Shown: positions 53,989-63,223 of the stretch, one piece after another
Numbering within the stretch: position 1 is the first letter of the stretch
Layout of the letters: every line of letters begins with the position of its first letter
DNA from: Zhouia spongiae
Lineage (GTDB): Bacteria > Bacteroidota > Bacteroidia > Flavobacteriales > Flavobacteriaceae
Length of the DNA stretch: 64,000 nt
Assembly (NCBI RefSeq): GCF_022760175.1
Contig: NZ_CP094326.1
Coordinates: 1 to 64,000, forward strand
Direction of reading: 5' to 3'
Notes under the pieces: model-generated
Told to the model about the DNA's origin: nothing
What the model saw: only the letters and a program-made list of their open reading frames with translations
Databases searched by the model: none
Made by a program: the position numbers and the translations under genes

Positions 53989-55065
53989 TTGAAAAACACC
54001 TATTTCGTAATCGGTTTAATGTCCGGCACTTCATTGGATGGTCTCGATATCGCCTGCTGTAAATTTCAACGTCAAGATGACAAATGGAGTTTTGAATTGC
54101 TAAAAAGCAGTAGTATAGACTATAAGGATGCTTTTAAAGACAAATTAAAAAATACTGTAAACTTGTCTGCTCCTGAACTATTAGATTTTAATAACAAATA
54201 TGGAACCTGGCTGGGAGAACAGGTAGATACTTTTATAAAGAAACATAACCTGTGTGTTGACTTTATTTCAAGTCACGGACATACCGTTTTTCATCAAACA
54301 AAAATCGGTTTAACATATCAGATCGGTTCTGGTCAGCATCTTGCAAATGCCTGTGGGATTAAGGTGATTTGCGATTTCAGAACTAATGATGTGGCAACCG
54401 GAGGCCAGGGAGCCCCTTTGGTTCCGATCGGCGACCTGTTCTTATTTTCAGAATACGACTTCTGCCTTAACCTGGGAGGGATCAGTAATATTTCCTTCGA
54501 CAAAAACGGAGAAAGAGTGGCATTCGATATCTCCCCGGTAAATATGTTGCTGAATCATCTTAGCAATAAAATTAATATGGCATACGACAAAAACGGGAAA
54601 CTCGCCAAAAAAGGAACCCTCAACAAAAAATTACTGGAACAATTAAATAACCTCGATTTTTACAAACATTCATACCCTAAATCATTGGGTTTCGAATGGT
54701 TTTCAGAAAATGTACTCCCCATCATAAACAGAACAACCGATTCCATCCAGAATCTCTTACACACCTCAGTACATCACATTACCGATCAATTGGCTTTCGT
54801 TATTAATCAAATCGGTTCTCGCTCCGGCAACAAACTGCTGATAACCGGTGGTGGTGCCAAAAACACCTTCTTCATTGAAACTTTGCAAGACAAGTTAAAG
54901 AACACAGAAGTTATTATTCCTGATGAACATATAATCGATTTTAAAGAGGCCATTGTTTTTGCTTTTATGGGGGTGCTCAGGGAAAGAAATGAAATAAACT
55001 GTTTAAAATCTGTAACCGGGGCTGAAAAAGATTCCAGCTCCGGAGTAATCTTTTTGCCAGGGTAA
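53989..55065 (+). CDS. anmK: Anhydro-N-acetylmuramic acid kinase
   Basis: 358 residues with a TTG start at 53989 (reads KNTYFVIGLMSGTSLDGLDI straight after it). AnmK hallmarks: GLMSGTSLDGLD for ATP binding, SSHGHTVFHQ, DFRTNDVATGGQGAPLVPIG, and LITGGGAKNTFFIE near the C-terminus. It phosphorylates and opens 1,6-anhydro-MurNAc to MurNAc-6-P, the substrate of MurQ. It is divergent from murQ and precedes udk by 43 bases. Confidence 0.96.
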   Translation: MKNTYFVIGLMSGTSLDGLDIACCKFQRQDDKWSFELLKSSSIDYKDAFKDKLKNTVNLSAPELLDFNNKYGTWLGEQVDTFIKKHNLCVDFISSHGHTVFHQTKIGLTYQIGSGQHLANACGIKVICDFRTNDVATGGQGAPLVPIGDLFLFSEYDFCLNLGGISNISFDKNGERVAFDISPVNMLLNHLSNKINMAYDKNGKLAKKGTLNKKLLEQLNNLDFYKHSYPKSLGFEWFSENVLPIINRTTDSIQNLLHTSVHHITDQLAFVINQIGSRSGNKLLITGGGAKNTFFIETLQDKLKNTEVIIPDEHIIDFKEAIVFAFMGVLRERNEINCLKSVTGAEKDSSSGVIFLPG

Positions 55066-55108
55066 TTATTAACCTCATTTTTTTACATTTGCAAAAACTA
55101 ATCATCAT

Positions 55109-55720
55109 ATGCTCATCATAGGTATTGCCGGAGGTACCGGTTGTGGAAAAACAACCGTAGTCAATCAAATTATCAATGAACTACCCGAAAAGGAAGTCGG
55201 GATAATTTCACAGGATTCGTACTATAAAGACACATCTCACCTATCATATGAGGAACGTACCAAAATAAATTTCGATCATCCGAGAGCAATCGATTTCGAT
55301 CTTTTGGTAAGCCATCTGAAGGAACTGAAAGAACACAAAACAATTCATCAACCCGTCTATTCTTTTGTTAAACACAACAGGACACAAAACACCATTTTAA
55401 CCCATCCCAGGAAGGTTATGATCGTTGAAGGCATCCTTATCTTTACCAATAAAGAACTTCGCGATATGTTTGACATAAAAATATATGTACACGCTGACTC
55501 CGATGAACGTTTGATAAGAAGGGTAAAAAGAGATCTTAATGAACGGGGAAGAGACATCGAAGAAGTTCTTAACCGTTATCAAACAACCCTGAAACCAATG
55601 CATCAGCAGTTTATTGAACCAACAAAGGAGTATGCAGATATTATTATTCCAAACAATAAGTACAACACTGTAGCAGTTGATATTGTAAGGACGATCATTA
55701 ACGAACGGATTTCCTTGTAA
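55109..55720 (+). CDS. udk: Uridine kinase
   Basis: 203 residues. Walker A GIAGGTGCGKTTVVNQI (about 5-21), then ISQDSYYKDTSHLSYEERTK and NFDHPRAIDFDLLVSHL, MIVEGILIF and DERLIRRVKRDLNERGRDIE, the standard uridine/cytidine kinase layout. It salvages uridine and cytidine to UMP and CMP using ATP or GTP in the cytoplasm. It lies between anmK and the septum-formation gene on the same strand, likely in one transcript. Confidence 0.96.
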   Translation: MLIIGIAGGTGCGKTTVVNQIINELPEKEVGIISQDSYYKDTSHLSYEERTKINFDHPRAIDFDLLVSHLKELKEHKTIHQPVYSFVKHNRTQNTILTHPRKVMIVEGILIFTNKELRDMFDIKIYVHADSDERLIRRVKRDLNERGRDIEEVLNRYQTTLKPMHQQFIEPTKEYADIIIPNNKYNTVAVDIVRTIINERISL

Positions 55721-55766
55721 GCCCGGGAAGGTTCTCAACTTAATAAGATTGCTTAATTTTATATCG

Positions 55767-56099
55767 ATGAAGCTTAAAGAGTTAAAAAAGAAAAAATGGT
55801 TTGCATTCATAAGTAATATTTATGTACTTATACTAACTGTATTCGTAGTTTGGATGCTGTTCTTTGATGCTAATTCGCTGTTAACTCATATCGAACTTCA
55901 ACAGGAAATTAATAAATTAGAGAAACAGAAAGAGCATTTACAAAAAGAAATTGCACGCGATAAAAAAACGATCAAAAAACTGAAAAACGAACAAGAGCTG
56001 GAACGTTTTGGAAGAGAACAATATTATTTAAAACGGGATAATGAAGAGATCTATATCATAGAAAACGCAGACAGCTTAAAGAACATAACTAATGAATAA
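55767..56099 (+). CDS. FtsB/DivIC-like septum formation initiator
   Basis: 110 residues from the ATG at 55767; a TTG at 55749 could add six residues. Short basic N-terminus, one membrane span (FISNIYVLILTVFVVWMLFF), then a coiled coil (LQQEINKLEKQKEHLQKEIA) and a C-terminal FGREQYYLKRDNEEIYII motif, typical of FtsB/DivIC. It is a bitopic component of the divisome that pairs with an FtsL-type protein. It overlaps the following mutase gene by 8 bases. Confidence 0.9.
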   Translation: MKLKELKKKKWFAFISNIYVLILTVFVVWMLFFDANSLLTHIELQQEINKLEKQKEHLQKEIARDKKTIKKLKNEQELERFGREQYYLKRDNEEIYIIENADSLKNITNE

Positions 56100-57462
56100 A
56101 AAGCTTTTTAATGAGTTTAGTGAGGTAACTTCTAAAGAGTGGAAACAAAAAATACAGTTTGATCTTAAAGGTGCGGATTATAATGAAACCTTAATCTGGC
56201 ATACCCCTGAAGGCATTAATGTAAAACCCTTCTATCATTCCGAAGATCTGAATCAAACATCAACCACTCCCGGTAAAGCTACTTCTCGATGGAATATTGG
56301 TCAACGTATTTACGCAGGCAATGAACTGTTAGCTAATAGAAAAGCTATAGATGTATTGAACAGAGGTGCCGAAAGTTTAATGTTTTGCATCCCTTCGGAT
56401 AACACTGATATTAATACGCTTCTGCAAGATATAGACTTCTCCTCCGTTCCCCTGTACTTCGAATTTGAGTTCTTATCCGTGAACTACATTAAAAAATTAA
56501 AAGATTTTTTTGCAGGTAAGAATGCACGGATATATTTAAACATTGATATTATCGGGACTTTAGCGCGGACAGGGAATTGGTATCAAAACCTGAGTGAAGA
56601 TTTTAATTCACTCGGAGAAATCAGCTCTCTTAATCAAAAAAGGGTTTTTGAAAGCACGCTGAGTATCGACCTTTCTCTATATCAGAATGCCGGCGCAAAC
56701 ATAGTTCAGCAATTAGCCTACAGTATAGCACATGCCTGTGAATATTTAAACCGGTTTCCGGATATTCATTTAACCTTCAATGTATCTGTTGGAAGCAATT
56801 ACTTCTTTGAAATTGCCAAGCTTAAGGCCCTCAGGGTACTCTGGTCTTCATTAGTTCCGGAATTTAACAACCAATCTGCCCCCCACATAATCGCAACCCC
56901 TTCCAAAAGAAATAAAACACTATACGATTACAATGTAAACATGCTGCGTACTACTACAGAGTGTATGAGTGCCATATTGGGAGGAGCTGATGCCGTATTC
57001 AATAGCCCGTATGACAGCATATATCACAAGGATAATGAATTTGCCGATCGGATAGCCAGAAATCAATTGCTTATCCTTAAATCGGAAAGCTATTTTGATA
57101 AAACAGGAAACCCCACTGATGGCTCTTTTTATATTGAAAGCATTACAGATCAGTTGGCAGAGAAAGGACTCGAATTGTTTAAAAAGATCGAAGAAGCCGG
57201 TGGCTTTTTAAAACAACTGAAAAACCATACCATCCAGAAAAAAATAAAAGAAGCTGCTGAAAACGAACAAAACCTGTTCAACGATAAAGAGGAAGTATTA
57301 ATAGGCACCAATAAATACCAGAATCCTGATGATAGAATGAAAAACGAGATCGAACTGTATCCGTTTATGAAAAAACAATCCGGTAAAACCCTGATCGAAC
57401 CGATTATTGAAAAGAGACTGGCCGAATCTCTGGAACAGGAAAGGTTAAAGACCGAAAATTAA
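56092..57462 (+). CDS. mutA: Methylmalonyl-CoA mutase small subunit
   Basis: 456 residues, shorter than some because the C-terminal cobalamin-like domain is absent. The start overlaps the FtsB-like gene by 8 bases. The mutase barrel is recognisable (WKQKIQFDLKGADYNETLIW, WNIGQRIYAGNELLANRKAI, RTTTECMSAILGGADAVFNS, ARNQLLILKSESYFDKTGNP). The subunit is catalytically inactive in the alpha/beta enzyme but needed for stability. It is followed 58 bases later by the catalytic subunit. Confidence 0.94.
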   Translation: MNKKLFNEFSEVTSKEWKQKIQFDLKGADYNETLIWHTPEGINVKPFYHSEDLNQTSTTPGKATSRWNIGQRIYAGNELLANRKAIDVLNRGAESLMFCIPSDNTDINTLLQDIDFSSVPLYFEFEFLSVNYIKKLKDFFAGKNARIYLNIDIIGTLARTGNWYQNLSEDFNSLGEISSLNQKRVFESTLSIDLSLYQNAGANIVQQLAYSIAHACEYLNRFPDIHLTFNVSVGSNYFFEIAKLKALRVLWSSLVPEFNNQSAPHIIATPSKRNKTLYDYNVNMLRTTTECMSAILGGADAVFNSPYDSIYHKDNEFADRIARNQLLILKSESYFDKTGNPTDGSFYIESITDQLAEKGLELFKKIEEAGGFLKQLKNHTIQKKIKEAAENEQNLFNDKEEVLIGTNKYQNPDDRMKNEIELYPFMKKQSGKTLIEPIIEKRLAESLEQERLKTEN

Positions 57463-57520
57463 CTCCCTTTCAAAAAGAATTTAACAGACATTCTGTATCA
57501 AAGAAGCACACACAAAAACA

Positions 57521-59641
57521 ATGAGCAGAAAAAATATTCAACATATTATCGTTAAAAAGTCTTCAGAACCTAAAGCTGATAAGGGTATTACATTCCAAAC
57601 AGCAGAAGGCATTCAGATAAAAGAGACTTATAATGCAGACGATATTAGCAATGCGGAACACTTAAACTTTGCCGCCGGTATCCCTCCATACCTCAGAGGT
57701 CCGTACTCAACCATGTATGTCAGAAGACCCTGGACCATCAGGCAGTATGCAGGTTTTTCTACAGCAGAAGAAAGCAATGCATTCTACAGAAGAAATTTAG
57801 CTGCAGGTCAAAAAGGACTATCCGTAGCTTTCGATCTTGCTACACATCGGGGATATGACTCAGATCACGACCGTGTAGTAGGTGATGTTGGGAAAGCAGG
57901 GGTTGCAATCGATTCGGTAGAAGACATGAAAATACTATTCGATCAGATCCCTCTCGATAAAATGTCCGTTTCAATGACCATGAACGGTGCCGTACTCCCC
58001 ATAATGGCATTCTATATCGTAGCTGCCGAAGAACAAGGCGTTAAACACGAACTGCTTTCAGGAACTATTCAGAATGACATCCTGAAAGAATTTATGGTCA
58101 GAAACACGTATATCTATCCGCCCAAACACTCAATGAAGGTGATAGCCGACATCTTTGAATATACAAGCAGGTATATGCCGAAATTCAACAGTATCAGCAT
58201 CTCGGGGTACCACATGCAGGAAGCCGGAGCTACTGCCGATATAGAATTGGCCTATACCCTGGCAGACGGTTTGGAATACATCAGAACAGGTCTCAGGGCA
58301 GGTATGAAAGTTGACGATTTTGCCCCTCGCCTCTCGTTTTTCTGGGCCATCGGAATGAACCATTTTATGGAAATTGCCAAAATGCGTGCAGGCAGAATGT
58401 TATGGGCCAGGCTGGTAAAACAGTTCAGTCCGAAAAATCAAAAGTCTCTGGCATTAAGAACACATTGTCAAACCAGCGGATGGAGTCTAACCGAACAGGA
58501 TCCATTCAACAATGTGGCAAGAACATGTATTGAAGCTGCCGCTGCTGCCTTTGGAGGCACGCAAAGTCTTCATACAAACGCTCTGGATGAAGCCATCGCC
58601 CTACCAACAGACTTTTCAGCCAGAATTGCCAGAAATACGCAGCTCTATCTTCAGGAAGAAACAAAAATCACCAAAACGGTCGACCCGTGGGCCGGCAGCT
58701 ATTACGTCGAAAGCCTTACTGACGAAATTACTCATAAAGCCTGGAAACTCATCGAGGAAGTAGAAGCCTTAGGCGGAATGACAAAGGCTATCGAAGCGGG
58801 AATCCCTAAAATGAGGATTGAAGAAGCCGCTGCCAGAAAACAGGCCCGTATCGACAGCGAACAGGATATCATTGTCGGGGTAAACAAGTACAGGCTCAAA
58901 CAAGAAGATCCGCTACAGATTTTAGAAGTCGATAACCAGGAAGTTCGAAGACAACAAATCGAACGGATCAATCAAATCAAAAACAGTCGAAATAATGAAG
59001 CCGTACAAACGGCCCTCGATAAATTAACCGCATGTGCTAAAACCAGTAATGGAAATTTATTAGCTTTGGCAATAGATGCTGCCAGAAACAGAGCGTCTCT
59101 CGGCGAAATCAGTGATGCGCTCGAAAAAGTTTACGGCAGGTATAAAGCAAGAATTCAATCTACCAGCGGCGTGTACAGTAAAGAAATAAAAGACGACGAA
59201 AACTTTGATAAGGCACGACAGCTAGCCGACAAGTTTGCCGAAACAGAAGGGCGAAGGCCACGTATAATGATTGCCAAAATGGGACAAGACGGACACGACC
59301 GCGGAGCAAAAGTAGTCGCTACCGGTTATGCAGATCTGGGCTTTGATGTCGATATTGGCCCCCTTTTTCAAACCCCCCGGGAAGCTGCAAAACAAGCCGT
59401 TGAAAATGACGTACACATACTTGGTGTTTCATCTCTTGCCGCCGGACACAAAACATTGGTTCCTCAGGTAATTGAAGAATTACAGAAATACGGTCGGGAT
59501 GATATTATGGTAATCGTAGGAGGCGTAATACCTCAGCAGGACTATCAATACCTTTTCGACGCAGGCGCTGTGGCCGTTTTCGGACCAGGCACCAAAATAA
59601 GTGAAGCAGCCATCAAAATCCTTGAAATCCTGATAGACTAG
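57521..59641 (+). CDS. mutB: Methylmalonyl-CoA mutase large (catalytic) subunit
   Basis: 706 residues. The TIM barrel carries [60 protein letters not shown] and [19 protein letters not shown]. The C-terminal B12 domain shows the DxHxxG motif in [20 protein letters not shown], then [19 protein letters not shown] and [12 protein letters not shown]. It interconverts (R)-methylmalonyl-CoA and succinyl-CoA with adenosylcobalamin. In Bacteroidota this links succinate and propionate metabolism. Confidence 0.97.
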   Translation: MSRKNIQHIIVKKSSEPKADKGITFQTAEGIQIKETYNADDISNAEHLNFAAGIPPYLRGPYSTMYVRRPWTIRQYAGFSTAEESNAFYRRNLAAGQKGLSVAFDLATHRGYDSDHDRVVGDVGKAGVAIDSVEDMKILFDQIPLDKMSVSMTMNGAVLPIMAFYIVAAEEQGVKHELLSGTIQNDILKEFMVRNTYIYPPKHSMKVIADIFEYTSRYMPKFNSISISGYHMQEAGATADIELAYTLADGLEYIRTGLRAGMKVDDFAPRLSFFWAIGMNHFMEIAKMRAGRMLWARLVKQFSPKNQKSLALRTHCQTSGWSLTEQDPFNNVARTCIEAAAAAFGGTQSLHTNALDEAIALPTDFSARIARNTQLYLQEETKITKTVDPWAGSYYVESLTDEITHKAWKLIEEVEALGGMTKAIEAGIPKMRIEEAAARKQARIDSEQDIIVGVNKYRLKQEDPLQILEVDNQEVRRQQIERINQIKNSRNNEAVQTALDKLTACAKTSNGNLLALAIDAARNRASLGEISDALEKVYGRYKARIQSTSGVYSKEIKDDENFDKARQLADKFAETEGRRPRIMIAKMGQDGHDRGAKVVATGYADLGFDVDIGPLFQTPREAAKQAVENDVHILGVSSLAAGHKTLVPQVIEELQKYGRDDIMVIVGGVIPQQDYQYLFDAGAVAVFGPGTKISEAAIKILEILID

Positions 59642-59692
59642 ACTCCCATTTTAAAAAGAATCCCTTAAAATTATTTTTTTGAAATTTTATTT

Positions 59693-59708
59693 AGGACAAT
59701 TTTGTCCT
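59693..59708 (+). promoter_or_regulatory. Operator-like palindrome upstream of the broken Rrf2 gene
   Basis: AGGACAA-TT-TTGTCCT is a perfect inverted repeat. Its right half overlaps the TTTG -33 element of the promoter at 59701-59732. A degenerate copy (AAGATAATTTTATCCG) lies upstream of the NO reductase at 60125-60140. The likely ligand is an Rrf2-type repressor. Confidence 0.7.
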
Positions 59709-59732
59709 TTTAATGTTTTGTTTATACCTTTG
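59701..59732 (+). promoter_or_regulatory. Bacteroidota-type promoter for the Rrf2 gene
   Basis: TTTG (59701-59704), a 20-base spacer, then TACCTTTG (59725-59732) match the Bacteroidota -33 TTTG and -7 TAnnTTTG consensus at the usual spacing, 21 bases before the ATG at 59754. Confidence 0.75.
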
Positions 59733-59753
59733 CTATGATTTTTAACGTAAAAG

Positions 59754-60107
59754 ATGCTTTCAAAAACATGTGAATACGGGCTCAAAGCAGCAATTTTTAT
59801 AGCACTTCATTCAAATGATAATAACAGGGTCAGTTTGAAGGCTATTGCCGAACAGATCAATTCACCTGTTGCTTTTACCGCAAAATCTTACAGAAGTTGG
59901 TAAAGAGTAATATTGTTTGTTCTGTAAAAGGTAAGCATGGAGGATTCGAAATTGAGAAAAACAAGTAAATGCGACGACACACATCCTTGTCCAATCCATC
60001 TCAAGTTTATTTTTATCAGAGACCACTTAAAGTTTTTGCTTGAAACAACTCGTCTTGAAAACTTGTCACAAAGTATTAAAGATGGCCCCTCGTACTTAAG
60101 AACATAA
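59754..60107 (+). pseudogene. Rrf2-family (NsrR/IscR-like) regulator, frameshifted and internally deleted
   Basis: The first frame reads MLSKTCEYGLKAAIFIALHS and IAEQINSPVAFTAK, a standard Rrf2 winged helix, then shifts. The next frame continues ILQKLVKSNIVCSVKGKHGG FEIEKNK and stops. The C-terminal block CDDTHPCPIHLKFIFIRDHL then FLLETTRLENLSQS, with the family's Cys positions, follows in another frame to TAA at 60107. The segment between (in intact relatives, roughly 40 residues including the first Cys) is gone. The protein cannot be made whole. Its position before norB suggests the lost protein sensed nitric oxide or iron-sulfur status. Confidence 0.9.
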
Positions 60108-60124
60108 TTTTTTTAAATATAAAT

Positions 60125-60140
60125 AAGATAATTTTATCCG
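60125..60140 (+). promoter_or_regulatory. Second operator-like palindrome, upstream of norB
   Basis: AAGATAATTTTATCCG contains GATAA-TT-TTATC and matches the Rrf2-gene palindrome at 12 of 16 positions. It ends 13 bases before the norB ATG. Confidence 0.5.
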
Positions 60141-60153
60141 AATTGATTTTACT

Positions 60154-62391
60154 ATGAACAGAGAACGAAAACTATGGATTGGATTTGCATTGGTAATGCT
60201 AATTTCCTTTAGTGTATTGGGCTACTACGGTTATCAGATCTATCAGGAATCTCCCCCCGTACCCAAATCAATTATTACAGACAATAACCAGGTAATATTC
60301 ACCGAACAAGAAATAAAAGACGGTCAGAATATCTGGCAAAGTATCGGTGGACAGGAAGTAGGTTCCGTCTGGGGACATGGAGCATATGTAGCACCGGACT
60401 GGACAGCCGATTGGCTGCATCGTGAAGCGCTTTTTATACTAAATGTCTTTGCCCAGAATGACTTTAATACTTCTTATGAAAAATTAAATGATGAACAGCA
60501 GGCAGCACTACAAGTCCGCTTACAGAATGAATTAAGGCCAAACACATACAATGAAGCATCTCAGACAATAACCATATCTCCTGTACGGGCAGAAGCAATA
60601 AAATACCTGAGTAAATACTACAAAGGCCTCTTTACCGACGATCCGGAATTCGACCAGCTGAGAAAAGATTACGCCATTCCGAAAAACAGTATCAAAGACG
60701 ATGCCCGGATGCATAAAATGAATGCCTTTTTCTTTTGGGCTACCTGGGCAACAGTAACAGAACGTCCCGGCAGCGATATTTCATATACACACAACTGGCC
60801 CGCAGACGAACTGGTTGGTAATAAACCAACACGCGATCTGCTCGCCTGGTCCGGTGTAAGTATCATTCTATTAATTCTATGTATAGGAATTATGGTCTTC
60901 TATCATGTAAAATCGGGCGAAGACGAGAATGTACCGGCACCTGCCGAAGACCCTTTGCTCAAGCAAGGTATAACCCCCTCAATGAAACTCGTAAAAAAAT
61001 ATTTCTGGGTAGTCAGCCTGCTAATGGTATTACAAATGCTATTGGGAATCGTCACTGCTCATTACGGCGTGGAAGGTGACGGATTTTACGGAATTCCGTT
61101 AGATCAGATTTTGCCGTATTCAGTATCGCGAACCTGGCATACGCAACTGGCCATTTTCTGGATAGCAACAGCATGGCTGGCAACAGGACTTTACATAGCT
61201 CCGGCAGTTTCAGGAAAAGATCCGAAATTTCAAAAATTCGGTATCAATTTCCTCTTTATCGCTTTACTGATTATAGTGCTGGGGTCTATGGCCGGACAAT
61301 GGCTTGGAGTAATGCAAAAACTCGATCTTATCGATAATTTCTGGTTCGGTCACCAGGGTTATGAATATGTCGATCTGGGAAGATTCTGGCAAATATTCCT
61401 GCTTATCGGTTTATTCTTATGGCTTACCTTAATGGTACGTCCGTTAATTCCGGTACTGAAAAAGAAAACTGCCGAAAAGAACCTCATCATCATGTTCCTG
61501 GTATCATGTACTGCAATAGCTACATTCTATGCAGCAGGACTCATGTGGGGAAGGCAAACCAATATCGCCATTGCTGAATACTGGAGATGGTGGGTAGTTC
61601 ACCTCTGGGTAGAAGGCTTCTTCGAAGTATTTGCAACTGTTGTTATTGCTTTTCTCTTTGTTAGATTAGGATTATTAAAAACAAAAACAGCTACCCTGAA
61701 TGTATTGCTGGCCACCATTATATTCATGTCCGGAGGAATATTAGGAACTTTCCATCACTTGTATTTTTCAGGAACTCCGACTGCGGTAATGGCCTTGGGT
61801 GCCACTTTTAGCGCCCTCGAAGTCGTGCCCCTTACCCTGATCGGCTATGAAGCCTACCATAATTATAAATTGTCAAAGGCCACCAAATGGCTCGAAGATT
61901 ACAAATGGCCTATATACTTTATGATTGCAGTGGCCTTCTGGAACTTCTTAGGAGCAGGGATTTTCGGCTTCATCATCAATCCTCCTATTGCATTATACTA
62001 CGTACAGGGACTCAACACAACTCCGCTGCACGGACATACTGCTTTATTCGGTGTGTACGGTATGCTCGGAATCGGATTGATGCTCTTCGTCCTCCGAAGC
62101 TTGTACAGAAATACGCAATGGAATAACAAATTGTTAAGAATTAGCTTCTGGACCCTCAACATAGGCCTGTTGGCAATGGCCCTTCTCAGTTTATTACCTA
62201 TAGGGGTGTGGCAGGCCGTAGAAAGTATCGAACACGGAATGTGGTATGCCCGTTCGTCAGAACTTATGCAACACCCGACAATGAACTTTTTAAAATGGTT
62301 ACGCTCTATAGGCGACATTATTTTCGCCATAGGCATTGTTACCATTTGCTGGTTTGTATTTCAATTAACATTAAAGAATAAAAAAAATTAG
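60154..62391 (+). CDS. norB: Quinol-dependent nitric oxide reductase (NorB/NorZ type)
   Basis: 745 residues. An N-terminal extension after the first helix (GQNIWQSIGGQEVGSVWGHG) is the cytochrome c-like domain of qNOR without heme ligands. Then the heme-copper oxidase core follows: WHTQLAIFWIATAWLATGLY, WWVVHLWVEGFFEVFATVVI (His and Glu of the iron-B site), GTFHHLYFSGTP and PLHGHTALFGVYGMLGIG (heme ligands). About 14 membrane spans. It reduces two NO to N2O using quinol in the inner membrane. With scdA downstream it makes an NO-detoxification pair. A broken Rrf2 regulator lies upstream. Confidence 0.96.
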   Translation: MNRERKLWIGFALVMLISFSVLGYYGYQIYQESPPVPKSIITDNNQVIFTEQEIKDGQNIWQSIGGQEVGSVWGHGAYVAPDWTADWLHREALFILNVFAQNDFNTSYEKLNDEQQAALQVRLQNELRPNTYNEASQTITISPVRAEAIKYLSKYYKGLFTDDPEFDQLRKDYAIPKNSIKDDARMHKMNAFFFWATWATVTERPGSDISYTHNWPADELVGNKPTRDLLAWSGVSIILLILCIGIMVFYHVKSGEDENVPAPAEDPLLKQGITPSMKLVKKYFWVVSLLMVLQMLLGIVTAHYGVEGDGFYGIPLDQILPYSVSRTWHTQLAIFWIATAWLATGLYIAPAVSGKDPKFQKFGINFLFIALLIIVLGSMAGQWLGVMQKLDLIDNFWFGHQGYEYVDLGRFWQIFLLIGLFLWLTLMVRPLIPVLKKKTAEKNLIIMFLVSCTAIATFYAAGLMWGRQTNIAIAEYWRWWVVHLWVEGFFEVFATVVIAFLFVRLGLLKTKTATLNVLLATIIFMSGGILGTFHHLYFSGTPTAVMALGATFSALEVVPLTLIGYEAYHNYKLSKATKWLEDYKWPIYFMIAVAFWNFLGAGIFGFIINPPIALYYVQGLNTTPLHGHTALFGVYGMLGIGLMLFVLRSLYRNTQWNNKLLRISFWTLNIGLLAMALLSLLPIGVWQAVESIEHGMWYARSSELMQHPTMNFLKWLRSIGDIIFAIGIVTICWFVFQLTLKNKKN

Positions 62392-62394
62392 ATC

Positions 62395-63126
62395 ATGGAA
62401 ACACTGGAAAAAAAACAAATTGGAGAATTTGTAGCAGACGATTTCAGAACCGCAGCTGTATTCTCAAAACATGGAATCGATTTTTGCTGTAAGGGAAACA
62501 GAACAATCGATGAAGTATGTTCTAAAAAGGGAATCGACAAAGACCTTCTGCTACATAGCCTGGAAGAAGTACTGAACAACAAGTCCGAACAATCTATCGA
62601 CTACAAATCGTGGCCTTTAGATCTGCTTATAGATTATATAGAGAAAAAGCATCACAGGTATGTAGAACAAACCACCCCCGTACTGTTGCAGTTCCTCGAT
62701 AAGTTAAGAAAGGTACATGGCGAAAGACACCCTGAACTGTTTGAGGTATATGAATTATTTTCCGGATCCGCAGGAGACCTGGCACAACACATGAAAAAAG
62801 AAGAACTTGTTTTATTTCCATTTGTAAAAAAAATGGTAAAAGCACGACTAACCGGAGAGGCGATTGAAATGCCGCACTTCGGAACTGTCGAAAACCCTAT
62901 TGAAATGATGAAACACGAACATGACAACGAAGGGGAACGATTCAGGGAGATCGCTAAAATAACCGGTAACTATACCCCGCCTGCTGACGCTTGTAATACC
63001 TACCGGGTTGCATTCTCGATGCTTGAAGAGTTTGAAAAAGACCTGCACCTCCATATTCATCTGGAAAACAATATTCTTTTTCCGGAAGCACTAAAACTTG
63101 AACACCTGTTCTCACAAGAGTCTTGA
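62395..63126 (+). CDS. scdA: Iron-sulfur cluster repair di-iron protein (ScdA/YtfE/RIC)
   Basis: 243 residues. The N-terminal DUF542 domain shows IGEFVADDFRTAAVFSKHGI and DFCCKGNRTIDEVC. The hemerythrin-like domain (about 80-240) has His/Glu ligands in YIEKKHHRYVEQTTP, GDLAQHMKKEELVLFPFVKK, MMKHEHDNEGERF and HLHIHLENNILFPEAL. It repairs iron-sulfur clusters damaged by NO or oxidants in the cytoplasm. The start is 3 bases after the norB stop, so they are one transcript; a strong terminator follows. Confidence 0.96.
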   Translation: METLEKKQIGEFVADDFRTAAVFSKHGIDFCCKGNRTIDEVCSKKGIDKDLLLHSLEEVLNNKSEQSIDYKSWPLDLLIDYIEKKHHRYVEQTTPVLLQFLDKLRKVHGERHPELFEVYELFSGSAGDLAQHMKKEELVLFPFVKKMVKARLTGEAIEMPHFGTVENPIEMMKHEHDNEGERFREIAKITGNYTPPADACNTYRVAFSMLEEFEKDLHLHIHLENNILFPEALKLEHLFSQES

Positions 63127-63141
63127 TTATGATTGGTTTTT

Positions 63142-63178
63142 AATGATCCGGGGGGAAATCAGACAGTTCCTCCCGGAT
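63142..63178 (+). terminator. Rho-independent terminator after scdA
   Basis: ATCCGGGGGGAA / TTCCTCCCGGAT, 12-base stem with one G-U pair, followed by a run of T (TTTTTTG). It lies 16 bases after the scdA stop. Confidence 0.85.
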
Positions 63179-63223
63179 TTTTTGTTTCTAATAACTACCT
63201 TTATCAAACAATCTATATTTTCC

